Below are positions 8,569 through 16,345 of a DNA stretch of 64,000 nt, in pieces. Where the stretch lies: contig JBMHCD010000009.1 of the NCBI GenBank assembly GCA_049890095.1, forward strand, positions 62,001 to 126,000. The letters are read 5' to 3'. The position numbers were made by a program, and so were the translations under genes. Source of the stretch: JABAYQ01 sp049890095 (GTDB lineage: Bacteria; Bacteroidota; Bacteroidia; Flavobacteriales; UBA7312). Within the stretch, counting starts at the first letter, position 1; the number at the start of each line of letters is the position of its first letter. The notes below the pieces were generated by a model that was not told where the DNA came from, did not search any database, and worked only from the letters and a program-made list of their open reading frames with translations.

Positions 8569-9793
8569 TAGAATTAACTTTTAGTTTTCGATTGTAATCT
8601 AAAATTAGCAAATAATACGTAAATACACCAAATGCATACAAAACTGCTGTTATATAAAAAATATAGGCATATGGTAAATCCATATTTTTTAAAAAACGAA
8701 AAATTTGAGAACTAAAATACCAACTACCACTCCATATAGCAGCGGTAACAGCAGATAAAATTTCTTGATTATTTTTTCCTACATAATTCATCGTCAGTTC
8801 AGATGTCATAGGTGCAGCCATATTCATTAATGGGGTACGAATCCAAAAACAAAAAATTGCTAATGGCAAAGCCCACCAATATTCTACATAAAATTCGGTT
8901 GTTGCTAAAGCTACTAATGCCAAAACCGCAAAAGATTGAGTTAGCGTTATACCTTTTTTAAAGCCTAACCGACCTTTTACTTTCGGTACTAATAATGCCA
9001 TAAAAGCAACTAATAAACTTGCTCCACCTCCTATCAATGCAAATTCCGAAGAATCTATATTGAAATTATGAAAGAAAAAGAGGTTTATAAAAGGAATTGT
9101 TAATCCTGCTCCAATGGATATGATTATTGTAGGAATAATTGCTTTGATTAGAAGTCTCCAGTCATAGGATTTCCAATCAAAGTTATTTTTTTCTACGATA
9201 ATTTTATCTACTTCCATTTTCATTAAAAAATAAATTCCAACAAAACCTATTAGTGAAATAATTAAAAGAACTTGTCCTTCATCAATAGCCGTTATAAAAT
9301 GACTCAAAGCAAAAATCAAAATACTACAAGCTATTGTTCCAAAGCTATGTGTCGCATAATTCAAGGATATTGAATGAGATTGATTTTCCTTTGATGTATT
9401 TCGCATAATGTAGGGTAAACTACTAACTTGAAAACAAGAAAAAACAATTCCCCAACTGACAAACAAAAAAGGTAGAATAGAATAAAATTGATAACGAATT
9501 GCAATTACCATTAATGTTGCAATAATTGGAACTCCAAAAGAACCAACTAAAAAAAATGGTTTTAATCGTTTTCCTTTTATATAAAAACCTAAAGGAAATG
9601 CAAGTACCATTACGGCCAAAAATCTATATGAAATGAAATTTGCAATTTCAGGGTCAGAAAAACCTTCTTTTGCCAAATAAATGTTCAAAATCAGAAAAAA
9701 TGCTGCACCTATAAGTTGAATAAAAAATTCGGCTTTGATCATTAACAGTACATTTTTTTCAAGCCGACTGTATGATTTTAAAATATTTTTCAA
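8561..9793 (-). CDS. MFS transporter downstream of kmo
   Basis: The 410-residue protein has about twelve hydrophobic segments and the loop pattern of the major facilitator superfamily. Its substrate is not recognisable from sequence. Its ATG overlaps the end of kmo by 4 bp (9790-9793), so it is the third gene of a kynU-kmo-MFS run and is probably translationally coupled. Export or uptake of a tryptophan or kynurenine catabolite is a reasonable inference from position only. The 3' end overlaps the MBL hydrolase gene by 8 bp tail to tail. Confidence 0.8.
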   Translation of the reverse strand: MKNILKSYSRLEKNVLLMIKAEFFIQLIGAAFFLILNIYLAKEGFSDPEIANFISYRFLAVMVLAFPLGFYIKGKRLKPFFLVGSFGVPIIATLMVIAIRYQFYSILPFLFVSWGIVFSCFQVSSLPYIMRNTSKENQSHSISLNYATHSFGTIACSILIFALSHFITAIDEGQVLLIISLIGFVGIYFLMKMEVDKIIVEKNNFDWKSYDWRLLIKAIIPTIIISIGAGLTIPFINLFFFHNFNIDSSEFALIGGGASLLVAFMALLVPKVKGRLGFKKGITLTQSFAVLALVALATTEFYVEYWWALPLAIFCFWIRTPLMNMAAPMTSELTMNYVGKNNQEILSAVTAAIWSGSWYFSSQIFRFLKNMDLPYAYIFYITAVLYAFGVFTYYLLILDYNRKLKVNSIK

Positions 9794-11127
9794 TGTACTA
9801 AACTAAGCATCAACTCCTCAACCTCAGAGCTGTTCCACTTATTTTCAATATCAGGAATACTCATTACTTTTTTCATCAACTCTTCTTGTTTTTGACCTAA
9901 CTTCCAAGCTTCAGAATAGCGAATGTTACTAAACGACACCATAGAATATAAAGGCAACCATTTTTCAGGATGTTTTTTTGAAAAATATAGCTCAATTTTC
10001 TTTTGAAGTAAAAAGTTTGAATCGGCTGTTTTATCACGCATCACAATAAAATTGTGCATGGATAAATCTTGCACTCCGTCTCCATCAGGCTTTCTGACTT
10101 TACTATATTCATTAAAACATTCTAACCAGTTTTCTTTATGCTTATCCATTAGCTTATCCAAAACAAAACAACCTTCAAAACCAGCATTCATTCCCTGACC
10201 ATAAAATGGAACTGTTGCATGAGCAGCGTCACCAATTAACAAAACTTTATCCTCAACAGTCCAAGGGTCACAACGCATTATTGATAAGGATGCCGTAGGG
10301 TTAGCAAAATATTCTTCTACTAAGTTGGGTATCAAATCTAAAGTATCAGGAAATACCGATTTAAAAAAATCATAGACTTTTTGTTCTGAATCTAAACTGT
10401 TAAATGAGTGATCACCATCATAGGGAAAAAATAATGTACAAGTAAAACTACCATCTAAATTAGGCAAAGCTATTAGCATGTAATTACCTCTTGGCCAAAT
10501 ATGTAATGCATTTATTTCAAGTTGGTAACTACCATCTTCATTTGGAGGAATAGTTAATTCTTTATATCCGTGTTCTATATAGTATTGTGAAAATTGAAAT
10601 CGATCTTGACGAGCCATTTTTGCCCTAATGACTGAATAGGTACCATCTGCTCCTATTATCATATCTGCATCCACCTCTTTAGTAGTACCGTCTTTGTGTT
10701 CAAAAGAAGCGCTTGCAGTATTAAGATTCACATCTATACACTTGTAATCAAAATTTAACTTCACATTTTCTTGTTCTCCTGCTAAATTCATCAAAAGTTG
10801 ATTTAGCATTCCTCTAGAAACGGAATAAATGGCTTCTCCATCCTGTCCATATGCCTGATCTGTTAGAGTTCCATCAACAGCATGCATCACTCTTTTATAC
10901 ATGGGTATAGCCATTTTTTCAACTTCCTCATGCACACCAACTTGTTTTAATGCATTCCAACCTCGAACAGAAAGAGCTAGGTTGATAGAACGACCAGCTT
11001 TTAATTCCACATTTCTCATATCTGGCCTACGTTCATAAACCTCAACGTCAAAACCTCTTTTTGCTAAATAAATAGCCTCCAAAGAACCAACTAAACCAGC
11101 TCCTGCAACAGTTACCTTTTTCCTCAT
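9790..11127 (-). CDS. kmo: Kynurenine 3-monooxygenase
   Basis: Kmo is a flavoprotein hydroxylase that converts kynurenine to 3-hydroxykynurenine with NADPH and oxygen, in tryptophan degradation or the de novo quinolinate route. The 445-residue protein matches the family length. It has an N-terminal FAD-binding Rossmann motif G-x-GLVGS (9-15) with acidic residue E32 after the second strand, a GADG motif (159-162) and the second FAD motif GDAAH (299-303) followed by PFYGQGMNAGFEG. The hydrophobic C-terminal anchor of the mitochondrial enzymes is absent. The start overlaps kynU by 4 bp, and kynureninase acts directly on the product. Confidence 0.95.
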   Translation of the reverse strand: MRKKVTVAGAGLVGSLEAIYLAKRGFDVEVYERRPDMRNVELKAGRSINLALSVRGWNALKQVGVHEEVEKMAIPMYKRVMHAVDGTLTDQAYGQDGEAIYSVSRGMLNQLLMNLAGEQENVKLNFDYKCIDVNLNTASASFEHKDGTTKEVDADMIIGADGTYSVIRAKMARQDRFQFSQYYIEHGYKELTIPPNEDGSYQLEINALHIWPRGNYMLIALPNLDGSFTCTLFFPYDGDHSFNSLDSEQKVYDFFKSVFPDTLDLIPNLVEEYFANPTASLSIMRCDPWTVEDKVLLIGDAAHATVPFYGQGMNAGFEGCFVLDKLMDKHKENWLECFNEYSKVRKPDGDGVQDLSMHNFIVMRDKTADSNFLLQKKIELYFSKKHPEKWLPLYSMVSFSNIRYSEAWKLGQKQEELMKKVMSIPDIENKWNSSEVEELMLSLVH

Positions 11128-12395
11128 TTTAATGCTTTTTCAAAGATTTGTCCCATTTGAAAAATATCTTCAAATGAATTATAAAGAGGTACTGGAGCCA
11201 GACGAATTACATTTGGCTCTCTCCAATCGGCAATTACACCTTCTTTGCTAATGTAGTCAAATAATGATTTTCCTTGCCCATGACACAAGATCGAAAGCTG
11301 ACAACCTCTTTTATTTTCTTGTTTTGGAGTAATTATTTCAAAATTACAATTATCATAACGACTAGAAATATCGTTAAAAATAAACTCCATATAATTCGTT
11401 AGATTTTTGCTTTTGCTAACAAGCATTTTAACTCCTCCAACTTGGTCAAAAATATCCATACTTGCTTTACAAGGTGCCATAGCAAAAACAGGTGCATTAC
11501 TCAATTGCCACCCTTGAGCTCCTTTCATTGGAGCAAACGTTTTCTCCATTAAAAACCTTCTTTTGTCATCATGACCCCACCAACCAGCAAAACGAGGAAG
11601 AGTTGAATCACTTTCATATTTTTGATGAACAAATGCTCCTGAAATACTTCCAGGTCCGGAGTTTAAATATTTATAAGAACACCAACAAGCAAAATCAACA
11701 TTCCATTTATGAAGAAACAATTCAATATTTCCAATAGCATGAGCTAAATCAAATCCAACAAAAGCACCAACTTCATGTCCTGCTTTTGTTATATGTTTCA
11801 TATCAAATACTTGACCTGTATAATAGTTGACTCCTCCAATAAATATCAATGCAAGTTCATCACCTAGTTCTGCTATTTTTGCATAAATATCTTGTTCATT
11901 AATAGTATGTTCACCTTCTCTGGGAGCAACTTCAACAATTACCTCATTTGGATCTAAACCATGAAACTTTACTTGACTTTCTAGTATGTATTGATCAGAT
12001 GGAAATGCTTTTGCCTCACATAATATTTTTATTCTTTTGCCTTTTGGCTGATAGAAAGAAACCATCATCAAGTGAATATTAACACTCAAACCGTTCATGG
12101 CTACTACTTCAGACGATTTAGCTCCAACTAACATGGAAAATGGCTTGGATAAAATGTTATGATAATTGACCCAAGGGTTTTTAGCATTAAAATGACCTTC
12201 AACACCAAAGTTTGCCCAATCTTCTAATTCCTGTTTTAAATAACTTTCGGTTGATTTTGGTTGCAAACCTAATGAGTTGCCAGTAAAATAAAAGGCTTCT
12301 TTATTATTTATTTTTGGAATATTAAAAAGCTCTCTGTAACTAGATAAAGTATCATTTTGATCTAATGTTTGAGCATACAATAAACTATTTTCCAT
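11124..12395 (-). CDS. kynU: Kynureninase
   Basis: This PLP enzyme cleaves kynurenine or 3-hydroxykynurenine to anthranilate or 3-hydroxyanthranilate plus alanine. The 423-residue protein shows the family landmarks: the FTGNSLGLQP segment (38-46), GFDLAHAIGN (214-223, with PLP-interacting D216 and H219) and the Schiff-base lysine K242 in SYKYLNSGPG. It is first in the kynU-kmo-MFS run (4-bp overlap with kmo). Being paired with kmo, its physiological substrate is likely 3-hydroxykynurenine. Tryptophan dioxygenase and kynurenine formamidase are not in the window. Confidence 0.95.
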   Translation of the reverse strand: MENSLLYAQTLDQNDTLSSYRELFNIPKINNKEAFYFTGNSLGLQPKSTESYLKQELEDWANFGVEGHFNAKNPWVNYHNILSKPFSMLVGAKSSEVVAMNGLSVNIHLMMVSFYQPKGKRIKILCEAKAFPSDQYILESQVKFHGLDPNEVIVEVAPREGEHTINEQDIYAKIAELGDELALIFIGGVNYYTGQVFDMKHITKAGHEVGAFVGFDLAHAIGNIELFLHKWNVDFACWCSYKYLNSGPGSISGAFVHQKYESDSTLPRFAGWWGHDDKRRFLMEKTFAPMKGAQGWQLSNAPVFAMAPCKASMDIFDQVGGVKMLVSKSKNLTNYMEFIFNDISSRYDNCNFEIITPKQENKRGCQLSILCHGQGKSLFDYISKEGVIADWREPNVIRLAPVPLYNSFEDIFQMGQIFEKALK

Positions 12396-12414
12396 CTTAC
12401 TTATTAATAATTGT

Positions 12415-12422
12415 CAAAGATA
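12415..12422 (-). promoter_or_regulatory. Predicted kynU promoter -7 box
   Basis: The minus strand reads TATCTTTG, a full match to TAnnTTTG, 19 nt before the kynU ATG. It would drive the kynU-kmo-MFS run. I see no convincing -33 TTG at the normal spacing. Confidence 0.5.
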
Positions 12423-12440
12423 CAAAAGGAATGTGAGTTT

Positions 12441-13280
12441 TTATGAAATAAAAAAATAGGATAAATAAAGTAGTATAGAAGTTCCTTCTACAAATACTGA
12501 ATAATAATATCCCTTTTTAAATGCTGTGGATTTATAGATTAATGAGCAAGCAACAATTGCAGTAAGCATAAAAGAAAGGATAAATTGTTTTTCGGCTTCT
12601 AAGAAAAACCCATTTAAAACAAGTGCGATAATTAAACAAGAATAAGCTATCTTTTTTGCACCATTAATTCCAAAAAGCATGGGTAATGTTTTCAATTTTT
12701 TTTCATCATACTTTATATCTCTTATATCAAAAGGAATTGTAATAGCTAAAACAAACAACAATCGACTAAACAATAATAAAAGCTGATTTTTATCCAAAGA
12801 TAAACTATGTTCAACAGCAACTACGACAGTTGTTGTAACTGCCCACACAGTAGAAATAAAAAAAATTTTTAAATAGGGTAACTCTCTCAATGATCGTTTT
12901 TCAGAATAAACAGGAATAATTCTTAATGGATAAAGAAGACTAATTAAAAAGCACGGTATTAACAAAAGAAATGTTTTAAGTGAAAGTTGAATAGAAAAGA
13001 AAACTACCAATGGTAAAGCCAGTATAACAAAAAAAACACTTAAAAATTTGGAGCTTTTTATCACATCCTTTTTTTGTATTTCACTTCTATTTTGGTAATA
13101 TTTAATAGCACGTTGGAAATTATACATAAGAAATGTTGAACAAAAAATGAAACCTATAAAACTTAAAGTCATTTTCACATCCAACAATTGAGCTGTTCGC
13201 ATACATAGTGCTACCACACACACTGACACAAAAAAATTATTCTTAACAAAAAAATTAAGTCCTTTTTTAATCACAAACAT
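12441..13280 (-). CDS. UbiA-like integral membrane protein with a degenerate first Asp motif
   Basis: The 279-residue protein is almost entirely hydrophobic, with about eight membrane segments. A DIRDIKYD motif at 185-192 followed by TLPMLFG strongly resembles the second aspartate-rich motif of UbiA-type prenyltransferases. The first motif (normally NxxxDxxxD) should fall near YNFQRAIK at 53-60, but both aspartates are missing, so normal Mg-diphosphate binding at that site is doubtful. It could be a divergent prenyltransferase or a family member with altered chemistry. A promoter at 13285-13313 ends 4 nt before its ATG. It lies between kynU and gcvP with no functional link visible. Confidence 0.65.
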   Translation of the reverse strand: MFVIKKGLNFFVKNNFFVSVCVVALCMRTAQLLDVKMTLSFIGFIFCSTFLMYNFQRAIKYYQNRSEIQKKDVIKSSKFLSVFFVILALPLVVFFSIQLSLKTFLLLIPCFLISLLYPLRIIPVYSEKRSLRELPYLKIFFISTVWAVTTTVVVAVEHSLSLDKNQLLLLFSRLLFVLAITIPFDIRDIKYDEKKLKTLPMLFGINGAKKIAYSCLIIALVLNGFFLEAEKQFILSFMLTAIVACSLIYKSTAFKKGYYYSVFVEGTSILLYLSYFFIS

Positions 13281-13284
13281 CCTT

Positions 13285-13313
13285 CAAAAATAATCATTTA
13301 TAATAGGGGCAAA
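13285..13313 (-). promoter_or_regulatory. Predicted promoter of the UbiA-like gene
   Basis: On the minus strand a TTTG at 13313-13310, a 17-nt spacer and TATTTTTG at 13292-13285 match the Bacteroidota promoter. Only 4 nt separate the -7 box from the ATG at 13280, implying a leaderless or near-leaderless mRNA. Confidence 0.5.
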
Positions 13314-13329
13314 TACGAAGTCATTTTTT

Positions 13330-13337
13330 TATTTTTG
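13330..13337 (+). promoter_or_regulatory. Predicted gcvP promoter -7 box
   Basis: TATTTTTG (matches TAnnTTTG) lies 19 nt before the gcvP ATG. No TTG is visible at the usual upstream spacing. The 76-bp gap is too short to hold a glycine riboswitch and I see none. Confidence 0.4.
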
Positions 13338-13356
13338 TACTCTAAAATATTGCACT

Positions 13357-16230
13357 ATGAATTCATTCTCAGAAAGACACATAGGTCCTAGACAAAGTGA
13401 TCATGATTTAATGTTAAAAAAAATAGGCGTTTCATCCATTGAAGAGCTAATTGATCAGACTATCCCTAATAATATTAGGATGACCTCTGAAATGACATTA
13501 CCTGAAGCATTAAGCGAATCAGAATTATTGGAGCATATGAAAAGTTTAGGTCGAAAAAATAAAAATTATCGATCCTACATTGGTCTTGGTTATTACAATA
13601 CTATTCTTCCTGGTGTTATTCAGCGTAATATTTTAGAAAATCCAGGCTGGTACACTGCCTACACTCCATATCAAGCAGAAATTGCTCAGGGTAGATTGGA
13701 AGCGTTATTAAATTATCAGACAATGGTAACTGATCTAACAGGTATGGAACTTACAAACGCTTCTTTGTTAGACGAAGGAACTGCAGCAGCAGAAGCTATG
13801 ATTATGCTGTTTAATGCTAGATCGAGAGCTAAGAAAAAATTAAACGCAAATGTTTTTTTAGTGTCTTCAGAATGCTTTCCACAAACCATTGATTTGTTAA
13901 AAACTAGATCCAACCCGATTGGTATAGAACTTAAAATTGTAGACCCAAATGGATTTGAGTTAAACGAAAATGTTTTTGGTATTCTTCTTCAATATCCTTG
14001 CAAATACGGTCATATTGATAATTATTCTTCGATTTCTAAATCCGCTAACGAACTAGAAATTGGCGTTGCTGTTGCTGCAGATTTACTAAGTCTTACTTTA
14101 CTTCAACCTCCTGGTGAGTGGGGAGCAGATGTGGTAGTCGGCACAACGCAACGATTTGGAATTCCAATGGGCTATGGTGGTCCTCATGCAGCATATTTTT
14201 CTACTAAAGAAAAATATAAAAGAAATATTCCTGGAAGAATTATTGGAGTTACACAAGACAATCAAGGAAACAGAGCATTGAGGATGGCTCTACAAACTAG
14301 AGAACAACACATTAAGAGAGAAAAAGCAACATCCAATATATGTACTGCTCAAGTTTTGCTTGCGGTAATGGCTGGAATGTATGGTGTTTATCACGGGCCT
14401 GAACGATTAAAATATATTGCAAAAAAAATACATTTCTACGCTCAAAAATTAAGCTCTAAACTAGAAATACTTGGATACAAACAACTAAATTCCAATTATT
14501 TTGATACTCTTTTAATACATACTGGAGATGTAACTATAGATACTATAAAAGTATTTGCTCAAGACGCAAAAATGAATTTCAATTTTATTGACGAAAAACA
14601 TATCTCAATTTCATTAGACGAAAAGGATCAGCTGAGTAATTTAAATGATATCATAGAAGTTTTTGCAAAAAGTGCAAATAAATCTGACTTTCCACAACTA
14701 AATTCAGAAGATGATTTCGATCATGATCTTTCTCTAATGATAGATAAATCTATTGTTAGAACTTCAAGTTTTATGCAACATAAGATATTTAACTCTTATC
14801 ACAGCGAAACTGAAATGATGAGATATATAAAGAGGTTGGAAAATAAAGATTTAGCTTTAAATCACTCCATGATACCACTCGGTTCATGCACCATGAAATT
14901 AAATGCAGCCTCAGAACTTTTTCCCCTTAGTTGGAGTGAATTTAGTAATATTCATCCTTTTGTTCCTTTAAATCAAGTTAGAGGCTACCAGATTATGTTT
15001 CATGAGCTAGAAGAATCGCTTTGTGAAATTACTGGCTTTGACGGAATGTCTCTTCAGCCAAATTCTGGAGCACAAGGAGAGTACGCTGGTTTAATGGTAA
15101 TTAGGGCTTATCATCAAAGCAGAGGTGATTTTGACAGAAAAATTTGTCTTATACCTTCATCTGCTCACGGAACTAACCCAGCGTCTGCAATTATGGCAGG
15201 AATGAAAGTAGTAGTTACAAAATGTGATGAAGATGGAAATATTGACCTACAAGATTTAAAAGAAAAAGCAGAACAACACAGCAATGAATTAGCTGCACTT
15301 ATGATCACCTACCCATCAACTCATGGTGTTTTCGAAGAATCAATAATTGAAATTACTGATTTAATTCATAAACACGGAGGGCAAGTTTATATGGACGGAG
15401 CAAATATGAATGCTCAAGTAGGTCTAACCAGTCCCGGTTTAATTGGTGCAGATGTATGCCATTTAAATTTACACAAAACATTTGCTATCCCCCACGGAGG
15501 CGGTGGACCTGGAATGGGACCAATAGGAGTAAAAGAGCACTTAAAACCATTTTTACCTTCCAATCCGTTAATTACAACGGGTGGTGAAAATCCAATTAGT
15601 GCTATTTCAGCAGCTCCATGGGGATCATCATTAGTATTATGTATTTCTTATGCTTACATAAAAATGCTAGGAACTAAAGGCCTAACTGATTCTACTAAAA
15701 TTGCCATTTTTAATGCTAACTATATCAAAGAAGAATTAAAGGATAACTATAATATTCTATACACAAACCCAAAAGGAAGAGTAGCTCATGAGATGATTCT
15801 AGATTGCCGACCATTTAAGGAATTAGGTATTGAAGTTACAGATATCGCAAAACGATTAATGGATTATGGATTTCATGCTCCAACTGTATCATTTCCAGTT
15901 GCAGGAACAATGATGGTGGAACCAACAGAAAGCGAAAGTTTAGAAGAATTAGATCGTTTTATACAAGCTATGAAATCTATCAAGAAAGAAATTGATGATA
16001 TTGCTCTTGGTAATTTAGATTCTTCAGATAACCCGATAAAGAATGCACCCCACACATTGAGTGTACTAACAGACGATAATTGGGATAAAAAATACAGTCG
16101 CAAACAAGCTGCGTTTCCACTCGAATTTGTTTCTCAAAATAAATTTTGGCCCTCTGTTTCAAGAATAGATGATGCTTATGGAGATAGAAACCTAATATGT
16201 TCTTGCGAACCAATTGAATCCTATGCTTAA
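13357..16230 (+). CDS. gcvP: Glycine dehydrogenase (decarboxylating), P protein of glycine cleavage
   Basis: GcvP decarboxylates glycine and passes the aminomethyl group to the lipoyl arm of the H protein. The 957-residue protein is the long single-chain form, with both the N-terminal (alpha-like) and C-terminal (beta-like) halves. It begins with the usual ERHIGP segment (5-10) and has the PLP lysine K707 in NLHKTFAIPHGGGGPG. The glycine-rich GSCTMKLN and SAHGTNPASA segments are also present. It is monocistronic here; gcvT and gcvH are elsewhere. A 12-bp inverted repeat starts at its stop codon. Confidence 0.97.
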   Translation: MNSFSERHIGPRQSDHDLMLKKIGVSSIEELIDQTIPNNIRMTSEMTLPEALSESELLEHMKSLGRKNKNYRSYIGLGYYNTILPGVIQRNILENPGWYTAYTPYQAEIAQGRLEALLNYQTMVTDLTGMELTNASLLDEGTAAAEAMIMLFNARSRAKKKLNANVFLVSSECFPQTIDLLKTRSNPIGIELKIVDPNGFELNENVFGILLQYPCKYGHIDNYSSISKSANELEIGVAVAADLLSLTLLQPPGEWGADVVVGTTQRFGIPMGYGGPHAAYFSTKEKYKRNIPGRIIGVTQDNQGNRALRMALQTREQHIKREKATSNICTAQVLLAVMAGMYGVYHGPERLKYIAKKIHFYAQKLSSKLEILGYKQLNSNYFDTLLIHTGDVTIDTIKVFAQDAKMNFNFIDEKHISISLDEKDQLSNLNDIIEVFAKSANKSDFPQLNSEDDFDHDLSLMIDKSIVRTSSFMQHKIFNSYHSETEMMRYIKRLENKDLALNHSMIPLGSCTMKLNAASELFPLSWSEFSNIHPFVPLNQVRGYQIMFHELEESLCEITGFDGMSLQPNSGAQGEYAGLMVIRAYHQSRGDFDRKICLIPSSAHGTNPASAIMAGMKVVVTKCDEDGNIDLQDLKEKAEQHSNELAALMITYPSTHGVFEESIIEITDLIHKHGGQVYMDGANMNAQVGLTSPGLIGADVCHLNLHKTFAIPHGGGGPGMGPIGVKEHLKPFLPSNPLITTGGENPISAISAAPWGSSLVLCISYAYIKMLGTKGLTDSTKIAIFNANYIKEELKDNYNILYTNPKGRVAHEMILDCRPFKELGIEVTDIAKRLMDYGFHAPTVSFPVAGTMMVEPTESESLEELDRFIQAMKSIKKEIDDIALGNLDSSDNPIKNAPHTLSVLTDDNWDKKYSRKQAAFPLEFVSQNKFWPSVSRIDDAYGDRNLICSCEPIESYA

Positions 16231-16306
16231 ATAAATCGAAATTAAGAGTATTATTATATTAGGTTTTATTTCCTATAATTTATATATTCGTTCCCGATTT
16301 ATTTAA
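16227..16306. repeat. Perfect 12-bp inverted repeat spanning the gcvP stop codon
   Basis: TTAAATAAATCG at 16227-16238 and its exact complement CGATTTATTTAA at 16295-16306 flank 56 nt. The left arm contains the gcvP stop codon. As RNA it could form a long-range stem, but the loop is long and there is no U-run directly after it, so it is not a standard terminator. It may be chance in AT-rich DNA. Confidence 0.4.
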
Positions 16307-16345
16307 ATCTTAACTTTATCAATTGTAACTTAACCTAACATCAAT

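Noticed and set aside
13281..13356. Glycine riboswitch ahead of gcvP
   Set aside because: The gap is only 76 bp, largely promoter sequence, and shows no riboswitch core.
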